Below the pieces are notes generated by a model. The model was not told the origin of the DNA and did no database searches. It saw nothing but the letters and a program-made list of their open reading frames with translations. Shown piece after piece: positions 45,901 to 55,336 of a stretch of 64,000 nt of DNA. Position 1 is the stretch's first letter. Every line of letters begins with the position of its first letter. This DNA comes from Psychrobacter maritimus. GTDB taxonomy: Bacteria > Pseudomonadota > Gammaproteobacteria > Pseudomonadales > Moraxellaceae. The position numbers and the translations under genes were made by a program. The stretch lies in assembly GCF_904846345.1 (NCBI RefSeq), contig NZ_CAJHAJ010000001.1, positions 62,001-126,000 of the forward strand. Direction: 5' to 3'.

Positions 45901-46758
45901 CAGTTCAAACTTACGGCTGCTGGTATTAGGGAACATAGCAGCAAAGTTGGTGCGAAACGTCTCCCGCCCTTCATCAAGCGGAAACTCTTTTGCTGGTAGT
46001 ATTTGAAACTGCTTAATGGGCTTTGAGATATCTGGCAGTTTATGCAGTAGCGACAATGACTCTTTACCCATGCTGCTATCGTTGCCGCTCATCATGGTTT
46101 TGAGGTCATCGACGGTCAGTGTACGCTGGGTTTGCGGGTTAAAAAAGCGGATGGTTTCAATTTCATCGTCAAACAAATCTAGGCGTAGCGGAAACGGCTG
46201 ACCCATGGCAAAGATGTCAATGATGCTACCGCGTACGGCAAATTCGCCCGGCTCAAAGACGTTCTCAACGGCGCGATAGCCTGCCTTTGCCAGTAAGCCA
46301 CGTTGGGTATTGATATCGAATCTATCACCGACACTCAAATCAAAATGCTGACCTATCAGCCAGCTTGGCGGTGCGACCCGATGCATGAGTGCCTGTACCG
46401 AGATGAGCAGCACGCCTGACGTTGGCATATCGGTTAATAGATTGATACGTTCGCTGACGATATCTTGATGCGGTGACAGCTCATCATAGGTCAATGTCTC
46501 CCAATCAGGGAATACATAAGCATCGACGCCGCAAAATGCCAATTCTGTTTCTATCTGATTAAGCTGGTTTTGGTCACGCGTTACCACAACCTTTAGACGG
46601 TCGGCAACATTCCATAGCGATGTTTGCACCAGACTTGCCAGCCACAAACTACTGACTGCCCCATGCACAGGTGCCAGCCAACGGCGCTGGGCATTCTGGA
46701 TAGGAAACAACTGCTGGTTAATCGGTTCAAAGGCGTCAGTCAAAGCAGTGATAGGCAT
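42985..46758 (-). CDS. mfd: Transcription-repair coupling factor Mfd
   Basis: Mfd removes RNA polymerase stalled at DNA lesions and recruits UvrA. The order is canonical: a UvrB-like N-terminal module, the RNA-polymerase-interacting domain beginning VVHIEHGIGRYHGLI, helicase motifs GDVGFGKTEVAMRAAF and DEEHRFGVRHKERIK, then LHQLRGRVGRSHHQAYCYLL and the C-terminal TRCF domain. The ATG at 46758 (1257 residues) is preferred; the frame is open to a TTG at 46773. Around residues 405-440 a polar insert contains a small internal repeat, DASLLEDASLLADKSLLE, just before the polymerase-binding part. Confidence 0.96.
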   Translation of the reverse strand: MPITALTDAFEPINQQLFPIQNAQRRWLAPVHGAVSSLWLASLVQTSLWNVADRLKVVVTRDQNQLNQIETELAFCGVDAYVFPDWETLTYDELSPHQDIVSERINLLTDMPTSGVLLISVQALMHRVAPPSWLIGQHFDLSVGDRFDINTQRGLLAKAGYRAVENVFEPGEFAVRGSIIDIFAMGQPFPLRLDLFDDEIETIRFFNPQTQRTLTVDDLKTMMSGNDSSMGKESLSLLHKLPDISKPIKQFQILPAKEFPLDEGRETFRTNFAAMFPNTSSRKFELHKDVMAGIASSGLEYYQPLFFDLKDWEAESSLFAYLPSDALFITDELINEKQADYWSQIQRRYEERRHDIDKPIVAPELLYLLSNTLNEHLNHYPRVILSARNELATMTDVAAIDSDASLLEDASLLADKSLLEVEEQPDSQPQLPLVPSKQQGLVTLSAQEPPQLSVNHQKAEPLTELLEFLALQAQTATPVLIVAETAGRREILIELFKSKIDIKAYDSFEAFLAADKPTGLNAKKLPQVGLTVAPIERGVYVPERLVLISETQLFGRQVLQTRRRRQSGVSEEFLVKSVTEITEGSPVVHIEHGIGRYHGLITLDVGDGEQEFIHLKYADDASIYVPVANLQMINRYSGGDPALAPLHKIGSGKWDKAKQKALEQIHDVAAELLNMQARREAKVGIHFKIDSSQYELFASQFAFEETPDQANAIHAVMEDMRQNQPMDRLICGDVGFGKTEVAMRAAFIAVSAGYQVAVLVPTTLLAGQHEDNFRDRFADWPVRIETLSRFGGKKHQETVLADLAAGKVDIVIGTHKLLQPDVKFSNLGLMIVDEEHRFGVRHKERIKAIQTDVDSMSMTATPIPRTLNMALSGMRDMSIIATPPARRLAIKTFVMQKTEALMKEAILRELLRGGQVYLLHNDVASIERMAETIRELVPEARVGVAHGQMQERQLEQVMQQFYHKKFNVLVCSTIIETGIDVPNANTIIIERADKFGLAQLHQLRGRVGRSHHQAYCYLLVPSIKGLKGDAKRRLHAIERANTLGAGFMLASEDLEIRGAGEILGKQQSGNMQAIGFSLYMDMLERATKAIKAGKEPDLSTPLSLTSEINLHSSALIPEDYLHDVHQRLLFYKRISNADDKEALTDIRTEMIDRFGVLPDQTKQLFAIHGLRIQAEPLKINKIDANSNSMTLEFAPDTPVDALAIIKLIQSNGQRYRMNGASGIRYQDADKLATPQQRVSSIQELLRYFSEHMVAESA

Positions 46759-46925
46759 AAAGAATAGGGTCAACGTTAAGAGTCAGAAAGCTATTATACG
46801 AATATTTCAGCAATTACCAAAATTTATGCCGTAACGGTTTGTCACTTAGCATTCTTATGAAAAAACCAATAGCCAAATAGTTGATAAAACTTATATTCGT
46901 ATATAAAGACAGGATGAGTAAATGT

Positions 46926-46955
46926 AAAAACCTCAACGGTTAAGCTGAGGTTTTT
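46926..46955 (-). terminator. Terminator downstream of rraA
   Basis: AAAAACCTCA and TGAGGTTTTT form a 10-bp stem with a ten-base loop. It lies past the 18-bp repeat array, about 80 bp after the rraA stop. Confidence 0.8.
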
Positions 46956-46968
46956 GAGTTATATGCAT

Positions 46969-47040
46969 TAAGCTGTTTTTAAATTATAAGCTGTTTTTAA
47001 ATTATAAGCTGTTTTTAAATTATAAGCTGTTTTTAAATTA
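46969..47040. repeat. 18-bp tandem repeat, four perfect copies, overlapping the rraA stop
   Basis: TAAGCTGTTTTTAAATTA occurs four times without a mismatch at 46969, 46987, 47005 and 47023. The last unit covers the rraA stop codon (47033-47035) and the two codons before it, so the array grows from the gene end into the 3' untranslated region. Confidence 0.95.
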
Positions 47041-47563
47041 ATGGTTTGTCGCTAGCGATAATGCCGTTATTGTCTGCATAAACAAACATACCAGAATTTA
47101 ACGTTAAATCACCAAAGCTGATTTCAAGATCGGTTTGACCTTCGTCACGGCGGTTTGATTTACGCGGGATACAGCCGAGCGCCATAACACCGATGTCCAT
47201 TGCTGCCATATCATCAACATCACGCACGCAGCCATAAACCACAACCCCCGCCCAGCCATTATCAATCGCTGATTGCGCAATCATATCGCCGAGCAACGCG
47301 CAACGCATCGAACCACCGCCGTCAACGACCAATACTTTGCCATTACCGTCTTTATCTTTGCCATCGCTGTTTAATAACGATTTTACGCGGCTATTGTCTT
47401 CAAAGCATTTCACCGTCACGATTTCACCGCAAAATCTGTCTTTGCCACCAAAGCTATAAAAAGACTTGCCTTCGATATTAGGCAAACATACCTGTGATTC
47501 AGGATTGGCATCCAATAAATCACAAGTCACAAAGTTCTCTTTATTCATGGTCGATTCTGACAT
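47033..47563 (-). CDS. rraA: RNase E activity regulator RraA
   Basis: RraA is a trimeric protein that binds RNase E and inhibits RNA decay. The sequences TCDLLDANP, GKVLVVDGGGSMRCALLGDM, GVVVYGCVRDVDD and GCIPRKSNRRDEGQ match the family, and the length is 176 residues. CAAGGAG lies seven bases upstream of ATG 47563. The coding end overlaps an 18-bp tandem repeat, which supplies the final Leu-Ile and the stop. Confidence 0.95.
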   Translation of the reverse strand: MSESTMNKENFVTCDLLDANPESQVCLPNIEGKSFYSFGGKDRFCGEIVTVKCFEDNSRVKSLLNSDGKDKDGNGKVLVVDGGGSMRCALLGDMIAQSAIDNGWAGVVVYGCVRDVDDMAAMDIGVMALGCIPRKSNRRDEGQTDLEISFGDLTLNSGMFVYADNNGIIASDKPLI

Positions 47564-47657
47564 GTCTGACGCTCCTTGTTGTGTATGATTAAATTATTTA
47601 TGTTAAATCATTTATGACTGAGTTTTAATTTTAAGTGTTTTTAATTGGATGCTTAGG

Positions 47658-48359
47658 CTATTTTTTAACTTTAGTCATCGCTAGCATCTGCTTATTTTCG
47701 ATGATATCTGTGGTTTGAATCGCAGGCTCATTACGGTATTTATTACGCTGATAAACATCATGTGCACTCATTGCCATCGCACTGGCAACGCGCTTTGCAG
47801 AAATAGGATGCAAGGATAATGACTCTGAGACCAAAGGCGAGATGAGTTTAAACGCTTTTTGACCAATACTTTCAAGCGGGCGACCTTTATGCTTGCCCAG
47901 CAATAAAGAAGGACGCAGAATCACCAGCTGCTTAAAACCTAGCGCCATAATAGACTGCTCAGTTTCCGCTTTGACCCGATTGTATAAAAAGCGACTGTCG
48001 ATGTCCGCATTCATTGAGGACAATAAAAAGAAGTTCTCAACACCTTTTTCTTGGCAGAGTTTGGCAAAATTGACATTATAATCATGGTCGATTTTTCGAA
48101 AAGCCTCATCACTACCCGCTTGCTTTTTGGTGGTACCAAGGCAGCTGAAAGCATCTGTCTTATTATCAGCGCCAACGCTGGCAAATATTTCAGCCAAGTT
48201 ATCGAAATCATTGACCTGATAAAAGCGCATACTGGCATTGATATAGCGAGGCGGTCGCCGTGCAATCACAATTAACGTGTCATAAAGCTCACTAAGCTGC
48301 TTAACAAGATGCTGCCCGACCAATCCTGTTGCGCCAATCACAATTGCTTTTCGCTGCAT
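47658..48359 (-). CDS. NAD(P)-binding Rossmann-fold protein, TIP30-like
   Basis: The 233-residue protein opens with a dinucleotide-binding motif, AIVIGATGLVGQHLVKQL, and has the atypical short-chain dehydrogenase features DAFSCLGTTKKQAGS, FFLLSSMNAD, YNRVKAETE and LVILRPSLLLG seen in HTATIP2/TIP30-like proteins. The Y-x-x-x-K pair is present as YNRVK. Its substrate is unknown; these proteins may be oxidoreductases or NADPH sensors. rraA follows 94 bp downstream on the same strand. Confidence 0.85.
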   Translation of the reverse strand: MQRKAIVIGATGLVGQHLVKQLSELYDTLIVIARRPPRYINASMRFYQVNDFDNLAEIFASVGADNKTDAFSCLGTTKKQAGSDEAFRKIDHDYNVNFAKLCQEKGVENFFLLSSMNADIDSRFLYNRVKAETEQSIMALGFKQLVILRPSLLLGKHKGRPLESIGQKAFKLISPLVSESLSLHPISAKRVASAMAMSAHDVYQRNKYRNEPAIQTTDIIENKQMLAMTKVKK

Positions 48360-48935
48360 AGCCTATCCATTTATATAATGTTGGAATATGTATAATAAGA
48401 AGAAAGATGAGGGGTAAACGCTTATCATCAACGCTTTTCACTAACGTCTTTGCCCTTTGTATCATAGGTATCATACCTAAATTCAGAGATAACTGACGCT
48501 ATTCTACACAATTTATTGTAAGAGATTTTATCCGCCATCAAATTGATTGCACCAATCAGTCGTTTTAAGCCGCCACTTTTGCTAGATATTTTGCTCGTTT
48601 GCTTAATAAAACGCTTATTAACCACCCTAAAAACCAGCAATCCGTGTGCTAGCATAACTTCTTTTACGCATTAATCATCAAATATATTGTTCTAAGCGCA
48701 ATAATTTGCTAAGATAACCGGCTTTACACGTCAACGCTGTTTAATTATTCCAAACAGTTCTGGCGCTTGCGATGATCTATTACTAATTTAGGTGCCTTTA
48801 ATAACAGATAGGTATTCTAATATCAGACATCGACATCATGTTTGGCGAGAGGCTGCTCGTCACCGATGATTGTTAAACCCATTATTATTGCAATCAACAT
48901 TCATATTTTTATCTGTCTTTATCAAGGAGATACGC
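48360..48935. other. Divergent spacer upstream of rpsT
   Basis: The 576-bp region should hold the rpsT promoter(s) and leader. A minus-strand open frame at 48428-48655 lacks recognisable content. No repeat or riboswitch-like structure was seen. Confidence 0.45.
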
Positions 48936-49202
48936 GTGGCTAATACTGCACAAGCTCGTAAACGCGCCCGTCAAAACACCAAACGTCGTCAGAACTCTGC
49001 GTCACAACGCTCTATGGTTCGTACTTATCTAAAACGTGTTGACGCGGCTATCGCTGCTAAAGATTATGACGCGGCTACCGAAGCTTACAAAAAAGCGGTA
49101 CCGGTTCTTGATCGTATGGCTGACAAAGGTATTATTCATAAGAATAAAGCTGCTCGTCGTAAGAGCCGCCTAAACAAAACCATCAAAGGCTTACAAGCTT
49201 AA
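48936..49202 (+). CDS. rpsT: 30S ribosomal protein S20
   Basis: S20 binds 16S rRNA early in 30S assembly. The sequence [17 protein letters not shown] followed by [16 protein letters not shown] and [10 protein letters not shown] is canonical, at 88 residues. The real start is GTG 48936, with AAGGAGA five bases upstream; the frame extends to 48870 only by chance. A non-ATG start also occurs in E. coli rpsT, where it matters for autoregulation; the same here is inferred. A terminator follows. Confidence 0.97.
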   Translation: MANTAQARKRARQNTKRRQNSASQRSMVRTYLKRVDAAIAAKDYDAATEAYKKAVPVLDRMADKGIIHKNKAARRKSRLNKTIKGLQA

Positions 49203-49250
49203 GATTGGTTGCGTTTAGACCGCATTGCACTTTTATAGTGTGATGACTAA

Positions 49251-49290
49251 AACCTTGTTACCAGTTCTAATACTGGGGCAAGGTTTTTTT
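49251..49290 (+). terminator. Terminator of rpsT
   Basis: AACCTTG and CAAGGTT enclose an inner CCAGT/ACTGG stem and are followed by a T run. Confidence 0.85.
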
Positions 49291-49378
49291 ATGCCTGTTT
49301 ATTTATCACTTCATTTATCATTTATAACTGCTTAAAAGTGTTTAACAGTTTTAGAAAATGATGTTTAGCAAAAAACAC

Positions 49379-50215
49379 TTAGGTCCATTTTACTTCTGGT
49401 GGCAATAGCAATTTATTAGGATGAAAGCCGGCCGCACGGTAACTGTCAAGCAAAGTATGAATCGGGCGCACATAAACTTCACCGCGCCAGACGAAATAAG
49501 CACTGGCCTGCTCAAATGGCTTATCATCAAACCACAAGAACACCCCTTCCATCATCTTTGGCCAGTCATTCCAATCAATCTCAGTCACATCAAACATCAC
49601 CGCCAAAAACGCTGACAACAAGGTATCATGACTGACGGCAAGCATTAAATGCCCATGCTCAGGCTGATTTTGGTAAAACAGTGATAAAAGATCAAGCCCA
49701 CCTTGATAGGCGTTTTTGGTACCTTCAAGATTGCCTTGTAAAAAGCGATTGATAAAATTGAGCACGCCAATTTCTTTAAATATGGGAGTGGCAATCTCAG
49801 GTTCAGTCACCAGACTACCGGGTTCGACCAATAATGATTGATGCGAGATATCACGTTGTAGCCCCGCGCCTGCTTGCATCAGCTGCGCGGTATCAATACA
49901 ACGCCCAATCGGGCTTGAGATACTATCGACATCGAGCGAATACGGCAGATGTCCTGCCAACCAGCGCCCCCAAGACTTGGCTAAGACGCGACCTTTTTGG
50001 GTCAGCGGCAACTGATAACTGGCAAAACCATTACCGTCAGAGCGCTCACGTAAAGAATGTCTGGTAAATAAAATCAGCCGTTTATCCGTAGGCAGTAAGC
50101 CGACCGAAGACATCATACTGTCAGGTAAGTGCGAGGGCGCTGGTGCACTTGGCGTGTGACTCGCACGCTGCGCAGCGGATAGTTTTGATAGGGTGTTATT
50201 AGGCAGTTTACTCAT
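49379..50215 (-). CDS. Histidine phosphatase family protein
   Basis: The catalytic motif appears as LFTRHSLRERSDG (RHS in place of the common RHG) and the second histidine as AVSHDTLLSAFLAV, placing it in the histidine phosphatase superfamily (phosphoglycerate mutase/acid phosphatase clan). The substrate is unknown. I use ATG 50215 (278 residues), as the open frame further up starts only at a TTG (50254). A Ser/Pro/Ala-rich stretch precedes the catalytic domain, without a signal peptide, so it is probably cytoplasmic. It follows the metallophosphoesterase gene after about 100 bp. Confidence 0.8.
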   Translation of the reverse strand: MSKLPNNTLSKLSAAQRASHTPSAPAPSHLPDSMMSSVGLLPTDKRLILFTRHSLRERSDGNGFASYQLPLTQKGRVLAKSWGRWLAGHLPYSLDVDSISSPIGRCIDTAQLMQAGAGLQRDISHQSLLVEPGSLVTEPEIATPIFKEIGVLNFINRFLQGNLEGTKNAYQGGLDLLSLFYQNQPEHGHLMLAVSHDTLLSAFLAVMFDVTEIDWNDWPKMMEGVFLWFDDKPFEQASAYFVWRGEVYVRPIHTLLDSYRAAGFHPNKLLLPPEVKWT

Positions 50216-50318
50216 GATAGCAAGCGTAGCAGATTTTTTGACATCAATGAACAAAATATAAGTTCAGTTGCAATATAGCGTATCTTTATAAATTTAAACG
50301 CTTAGTTAAGACGATTTA

Positions 50319-51113
50319 TCAAATCTCAATCACCTTATCCCAAGCAAATGCTAATGCAGTACTGCTCACCTCATTCGGATAGGCACGCGGATTGACGATG
50401 ACTCGCGTCTTATTGATTTGATAGTCAAAGGCTTCATGGGTATGGCCATGCACCCAAAGCGTGGGCGCCCAATCTTCATACATCCAGCTCGATAAATCAC
50501 TGACAAAAGCGGCATTGCTTGGCAGCTCAGCATACTTCTCAGACACAGATAACGGGCTGATACTATGATGACTCATGACCACAGTTTTCTTACCCAGTGC
50601 TTTAGCAGTTATTAATGCTTGCTGTAACCATCGGCGCTGCTCAGCATGGATTTGCATTGATACTTCAGGTGAAAACAGCTCGCCACCGGCATAAATTTGC
50701 TTATAGTCACGCATAAAACGCCTAGCCGCTGCCATGGTATCTTCGTTGGCTTGGTATTGATAATCTGTCCATAGCGTACAGCCTAGAATTCGCACCTCGC
50801 CAATATCGATATGCTGACACTGTAACACGCGCACGCCTTGTTTTAATTCACTATTATAATCATCCCAAGTCGCAAGCTTCTTATCAAAGTGCAGCACATC
50901 TTCGTTGAAGTACTCATGATTGCCGGAGATGGTAATTAATGGCACTTGTAAGCGCGCTGCTTGCTCTTGTAGCCATGGCATACCACTATCACTGTTGGCA
51001 GTGTCCCCCGCTACTAGCACCACATCTGCTTCCGTTTTCGGGATATGCCCTAGCGGATGCGACTGACGAGCATAGCTGTCAATATGTAAGTCACTTAAAA
51101 TCTGTAATTTCAT
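50319..51113 (-). CDS. Calcineurin-like metallophosphoesterase
   Basis: The metal-binding motifs are in order: LSDLHID, VLVAGDTANS, SGNHEYF, VVMSHHS and WVHGHTHEAFD. The protein is 264 residues from ATG 51113, chosen because MKLQILSDLHID is the usual family start; the upstream part of the frame looks non-coding. The substrate cannot be told from sequence. It lies downstream of pyrF behind a terminator, so it is probably transcribed separately or by readthrough. Confidence 0.88.
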   Translation of the reverse strand: MKLQILSDLHIDSYARQSHPLGHIPKTEADVVLVAGDTANSDSGMPWLQEQAARLQVPLITISGNHEYFNEDVLHFDKKLATWDDYNSELKQGVRVLQCQHIDIGEVRILGCTLWTDYQYQANEDTMAAARRFMRDYKQIYAGGELFSPEVSMQIHAEQRRWLQQALITAKALGKKTVVMSHHSISPLSVSEKYAELPSNAAFVSDLSSWMYEDWAPTLWVHGHTHEAFDYQINKTRVIVNPRAYPNEVSSTALAFAWDKVIEI

Positions 51114-51238
51114 AGGTTTTACTATTGTCCCATCATGCCATTTGCAAAAACTTGAAGATAAAAAACTGTCTATATCTAGGCTTACTATCAACATAAATTT
51201 AACCAGTGTAGCACTTTTTTCATAACTGGCAAAAAGTA

Positions 51239-51266
51239 AAAAAGACAGCGTGTTAGGCTGTCTTTT
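51239..51266 (-). terminator. Terminator of the pyrF transcript
   Basis: AAAAAGACAGC pairs with GCTGTCTTTT around a short loop on the minus strand, about 60 bp after the pyrF stop, with a T run in the direction of transcription. Confidence 0.8.
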
Positions 51267-51327
51267 CATAGTTATGCTGCTAAAAACCTCAAAACAGATT
51301 ATAAAATTTTAGACGCTCTATCTATAA

Positions 51328-52026
51328 TCAGATACTTTGAAGTATCGTTTGTAATTTAGCCGCAGGATTTGTTGCTTGGGTAATGGAGCGCCCAATTACT
51401 AAATAGTCAGAGCCATCATTTAACGCTTGTTTCGGCGTGCAAATGCGTTTTTGATCATCGACATTGTCGTCTAACAGGCGAATACCCGGGGTAATTAGCT
51501 TGAAATCTTGACCACATAGCTGCTTAAGCGTTTTGGCTTCTTGCGCTGAACATACCACGCCATCAAGACCTGCTTGCTTAGTCAATTGTGCTAAGCGGCT
51601 TACTTGTACATCTAAGTCGTCCGTGATGCCCGTTTGCATCAATGCTTGGTTATCCATAGAGGTCAGTACGGTAACAGCGATTAGCAAGGTTTCAAAATTA
51701 CCGTCTAACAAGCGTTGTTTGGCTAATGACATCGCCTCTAAGCCCGCACTTGCATGGACGTTGACCATCCATACGCCAAGCTCAGCTGCCGCCAAGACCG
51801 CTTGTGCTGTGGTATTAGGGATATCATGGAATTTCAAGTCCAAAAACACCTCAAAATCGCGCTGATGTAGCGCTCTAACTATCTCAGGACCACAGCGGGT
51901 AAACAGCTCTTTACCTACCTTTAAGCGACATAACGCCGGATCTAATTGGTCAGCCAGTGCTAACGAGGCATCTCTCGTCATGTTATCTAAAGCAACGACG
52001 ACGGGAGAGGTATTTGCGTTATTCAT
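51328..52026 (-). CDS. pyrF: Orotidine 5'-phosphate decarboxylase
   Basis: PyrF makes UMP from OMP. The sequences [35 protein letters not shown] (the catalytic Asp/Lys set), [13 protein letters not shown] and [13 protein letters not shown] are canonical. ATG 52026 gives 232 residues, matching the family; the open frame extends to a TTG at 52056. It lies after lapA in the order rpsA-ihfB-lapA-pyrF known from pseudomonads. Confidence 0.96.
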   Translation of the reverse strand: MNNANTSPVVVALDNMTRDASLALADQLDPALCRLKVGKELFTRCGPEIVRALHQRDFEVFLDLKFHDIPNTTAQAVLAAAELGVWMVNVHASAGLEAMSLAKQRLLDGNFETLLIAVTVLTSMDNQALMQTGITDDLDVQVSRLAQLTKQAGLDGVVCSAQEAKTLKQLCGQDFKLITPGIRLLDDNVDDQKRICTPKQALNDGSDYLVIGRSITQATNPAAKLQTILQSI

Positions 52027-52102
52027 AGTTGTGCCACTTTCTATCGGGTTTATCAAATGATTGTATATAGAGCTATTAGAAATAGAATGGTCATCTGACC
52101 GA

Positions 52103-52513
52103 CTAATAATCTCGCTTTTGCTTGGTTAACATTGCACCATCATCTACATCGCTGACGCTACCATCTTGCACATTGGTCGCTGTCGCACCATAAACCGCTT
52201 CTTCTACCAACGGCGCGTTTGCTTGACGGTCAATAACAATATTGGCTTGTGTCACCTGCTCTTGCAGATTGGCATTTAATTTTTGTAGACGTGAGATTTC
52301 CCACTTATTTTGTAGCACACGGAACATGAGTAAAGCTAGTAGCATACCAATGATGATGCCGAGTATCAGGCACAGAATCAGCAATAAGCCCAGGTTCATC
52401 GTCGGTGCTTGGGAAAATAATAAGTTCACCCCAACTTCAGTATTATTGGCTAATACTAAACCTAGCGAATAAGCAAAGCTCAAAAACAGTAATACCAGCA
52501 GTAAAATGCGCAT
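52103..52513 (-). CDS. LapA-domain (DUF1049) inner-membrane protein
   Basis: The 136-residue protein has two N-terminal membrane helices (about residues 3-22 and 41-66) and a cytoplasmic coiled coil ([19 protein letters not shown]). This is the LapA/YciS layout; the E. coli relative acts with LapB in controlling lipopolysaccharide synthesis. No lapB is adjacent here, so the role is inferred. AAGGAT precedes the ATG. It sits between ihfB and pyrF. Confidence 0.85.
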   Translation of the reverse strand: MRILLLVLLFLSFAYSLGLVLANNTEVGVNLLFSQAPTMNLGLLLILCLILGIIIGMLLALLMFRVLQNKWEISRLQKLNANLQEQVTQANIVIDRQANAPLVEEAVYGATATNVQDGSVSDVDDGAMLTKQKRDY

Positions 52514-52684
52514 CAGACGTATCCTTGTGTGTTGAATAGTATGAACAGTTTAGCAAATAACGCAGCCATAGCGACTGCTAGTAAAGGTTTTCAATATCTA
52601 GCCTCTTATATAAAAAGACTGGTTTTATATCTCTTAGCTTATTCGTTTTGGTTTAATGATAAAAAGTCTAAACCTTAAAAATCG

Positions 52685-52748
52685 TTAATAGTAAGATTCT
52701 TTAATCAGAAAAAACTTTAATAGTAAGACGTCTTAGTAATCAGCAACT
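52685..52748. repeat. 32-bp imperfect direct duplication between lapA and ihfB
   Basis: Two 32-bp units at 52685-52716 and 52717-52748 both begin TTAATAGTAAGA and carry TAATCAG further on. The second also provides one arm of the hairpin at 52719-52780. Confidence 0.6.
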
Positions 52749-52780
52749 TTAATAATTATAAAATTAAACGTCTTACTATT
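52719..52780 (-). terminator. Long-loop hairpin downstream of ihfB
   Basis: AATAGTAAGACGT (52719-52731) and ACGTCTTACTATT (52768-52780) are exact 13-bp inverted arms. On the minus strand the stem is followed by AAAGTTTTTT, consistent with an ihfB 3' end, though the 36-base loop is long. Confidence 0.5.
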
Positions 52781-52792
52781 CTGCTTATGTTC

Positions 52793-53098
52793 CTAACCGT
52801 GGGCTACTTTATCATTGACGGCTTCACGTAGTGCTTTGCCAGGTTTAAAATGTGGAATGGCTTTGGCAGGTACTGGTACGCTTTCGCCTGTTTTAGGGTT
52901 GCGTCCCATACGTGCACGGCGATGATGGAGACAAAAACTACCAAAGCCGCGCACCTCTACTCGGCCGTCGTTGGCTAAAGTATCGGTCATCAAATTTAAT
53001 ATTTCGCGTACTGCATCATCGACAACGGTATCTGTCATGTTGTCACAATTCGCACTCAGATTACTAATAAATTCGGACTTGTTAATTGCTTGCTGCAT
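52793..53098 (-). CDS. ihfB: Integration host factor beta subunit
   Basis: IHF-beta pairs with IhfA to bend DNA sharply. The protein has [33 protein letters not shown] and PHFKPGKALREAVN, the beta-type arm and end. The length is 101 residues from ATG 53098; a GTG six bases upstream (53104), with AAGG at better spacing, could also be used. It lies downstream of rpsA, as in most gammaproteobacteria. Confidence 0.95.
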   Translation of the reverse strand: MQQAINKSEFISNLSANCDNMTDTVVDDAVREILNLMTDTLANDGRVEVRGFGSFCLHHRRARMGRNPKTGESVPVPAKAIPHFKPGKALREAVNDKVAHG

Positions 53099-53292
53099 TA
53101 TCACACTGGCCTTATTGATTAATGGATAAGATGGTTGTGAGGTAAATTGTCATTTTATGACTATTTAGGTTTACGTTCACATCTCGTTACTCAATGTTGC
53201 AAATGATAGCGGATATTGGCGCAAATGGAAATAAGAGTTTCCCCTTTTACAGGAAATCGTTAAGCATTTGCTTCATACCCAAATTTAATCAC

Positions 53293-53323
53293 AAAAAAAA
53301 GCGACCGGAGTCGCTTTCTTTTT
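53293..53323 (-). terminator. Terminator of rpsA
   Basis: AAAAAAAGCGAC and GTCGCTTTCTTTTT enclose a four-base loop; on the minus strand the stem is followed by a run of eight T, 30 bp after the rpsA stop. Confidence 0.85.
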
Positions 53324-53352
53324 ATATACTAATTATATCAACAATATACAGC

Positions 53353-55044
53353 TTACTGCATTTGTTCTTTGATCAAGTCACCAATAGTTTTTGGCTGTGC
53401 ATCAGAACCGGCAGTAGTGCTAGTAGTGCTAGTGCTGCTTAGCTCTTTAATCGCTTGGCGCTCTTCAGCTTCGTCTTTCGCTTTAATTGACAAGCTGATG
53501 TTGCGAGTTTTACGATCAACACTGATGATTTTCGCTTCAACGTCATCACCAACTGTTAGATGCTTAGTCGCATCTTCAACGCGGTCACGTTGAATCTCAG
53601 AGGCACGTAGATATGCTTCAACTTCGTCAGCAAGCTCGATAGTAGCACCTTTAGCGTCTACTTCTTTTACTTTACCATTAACGATAGCACCGCGGTCATT
53701 GTTAACTAGGTATTCGTTGAATGGATCAGAGCTTAACTGCTTCACGCCTAGGCTGATACGGTTGGCTTCTGAATCTACAGACAATACCATTGCTTCAACG
53801 GTGTCGCCTTTGTTGTAGTTACGGATAGCTTCTTCGCCTGTTTCGTTCCAAGAGATATCAGATAGATGTACAAGACCATCGATACCACCGTCTAGACCGA
53901 TAAAGATACCGAAGTCAGTGATAGATTTGATCGTACCAGTGATTTTATCACCGCGCTCATGTTTCTTATCAAACTCATCCCATGGATTGGCTAGAGTTTG
54001 TTTGATACCTAAGCTGATACGACGACGTTCTTCATCGATATCAAGAATCATCACTTCAACTTCGTCACCCACTTGAACAACTTTCGATGGATGGATATTT
54101 TTGTTGGTGTGATCCATTTCTGACACGTGTACCAAACCTTCAATACCTTCAGAAATTTCAGCGAAACAACCATAATCAGTTAGGTTGGTTACGCGTGCTT
54201 TAACCACACTACCGACTGGGTATGTGCCGCCAACGTTATCCCAAGGATCAGTACCAAGTTGTTTTAGACCTAGGCTTACGCGATTGCGCTCACGGTCAAA
54301 CTTAAGTACTTTAACTTTTAGGTCTTGACCAACTTCAACCACCTCAGATGGGTGCTTGATACGGCGCCATGCCATGTCAGTGATGTGCAATAGACCATCA
54401 ATACCACCAAGGTCAACGAACGCACCATAATCAGTTAGGTTCTTAACGATACCTTCGATCTCGATACCTTCTTCAAGCTTGTTCAATAGCTCTTCACGCT
54501 CAGCTGAGTTTTCAGCTTCCATAACAGCGCGGCGACTTACCACAACGTTGTTACGTTTTTGATCAAGTTTGATAACTTTAAATTCTAGCTCTTTGCCTTC
54601 TAGATGCGTAGTATCACGAATCGGACGGACGTCTACCAATGAACCTGGTAGGAACGCGCGAACTGAACCGATATCAACGGTAAAGCCGCCTTTTACTTTG
54701 CTAGAAATAATACCTTTAACGATCTCATCATTGTCAGAGATTTTCTCAAGGAAATTCCAAGTCTCAACGCGTTTGGCTTTTTCACGTGACAGTAAGGTTT
54801 GACCCATACCGTTATCAACCGCTTCAACCACAACATCGACACTATCGCCAACTTCAACTTCAAGTTCGCCTTCTTCGCTTAAAAACTCTTCACGAGCGAC
54901 GATACCTTCAGATTTAAGACCAGTATCTACTGTGATCCAATCGCTATCGATGGCCACAACAGTACCTGTGATAACCGAGCCACGCTCGATATCAAGACCT
55001 GTTTCTTCGATGCTCGCTTCAAATAGTTCAGCAAATGATTCCAT
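53353..55044 (-). CDS. rpsA: 30S ribosomal protein S1
   Basis: S1 binds mRNA on the 30S subunit. Six S1 domains are visible, the last four strongly alike (for example [49 protein letters not shown]). The protein is 563 residues, close to the usual 557, with a Ser/Thr-rich end ([10 protein letters not shown]). AAAGG lies upstream of the ATG. It follows cmk in the conserved cmk-rpsA-ihfB order; a 290-bp leader with an AT-rich hairpin (GGTTTT/AAAACC, near 55121-55154) separates it from cmk. Confidence 0.97.
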   Translation of the reverse strand: MESFAELFEASIEETGLDIERGSVITGTVVAIDSDWITVDTGLKSEGIVAREEFLSEEGELEVEVGDSVDVVVEAVDNGMGQTLLSREKAKRVETWNFLEKISDNDEIVKGIISSKVKGGFTVDIGSVRAFLPGSLVDVRPIRDTTHLEGKELEFKVIKLDQKRNNVVVSRRAVMEAENSAEREELLNKLEEGIEIEGIVKNLTDYGAFVDLGGIDGLLHITDMAWRRIKHPSEVVEVGQDLKVKVLKFDRERNRVSLGLKQLGTDPWDNVGGTYPVGSVVKARVTNLTDYGCFAEISEGIEGLVHVSEMDHTNKNIHPSKVVQVGDEVEVMILDIDEERRRISLGIKQTLANPWDEFDKKHERGDKITGTIKSITDFGIFIGLDGGIDGLVHLSDISWNETGEEAIRNYNKGDTVEAMVLSVDSEANRISLGVKQLSSDPFNEYLVNNDRGAIVNGKVKEVDAKGATIELADEVEAYLRASEIQRDRVEDATKHLTVGDDVEAKIISVDRKTRNISLSIKAKDEAEERQAIKELSSTSTTSTTAGSDAQPKTIGDLIKEQMQ

Positions 55045-55336
55045 TATGTCTACCTTTGTATAGCCGTATCCTGTCCAGCACAGTACGGATCAAATTTATG
55101 ACTGTATAAAACGAAATACTGGTTTTATATCTTATATAGTCATATAAAAAAACCTTTGTTGCTAATAAGCGCCTTATGTCTAAACACGATTCTATGAAAG
55201 CAGTTTTATAAATACAGCTTCATAAATACGATGTCTATCGGAATCATTAGCAACAACTGTCTTACTTATACTTATATAATTTTATACTAAAATGAAAGCC
55301 ATAGGAAACTTTTTAGTACTTAATATGTTGTTTTTA

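Noticed and set aside
48428..48655. Minus-strand 75-codon open frame upstream of rpsT
   Set aside because: No recognisable domain or start context, and it lies in the expected rpsT promoter region.
53194..53442. Plus-strand open frame over the rpsA 3' end
   Set aside because: It runs across the rpsA terminator and into the coding end of rpsA on the opposite strand.
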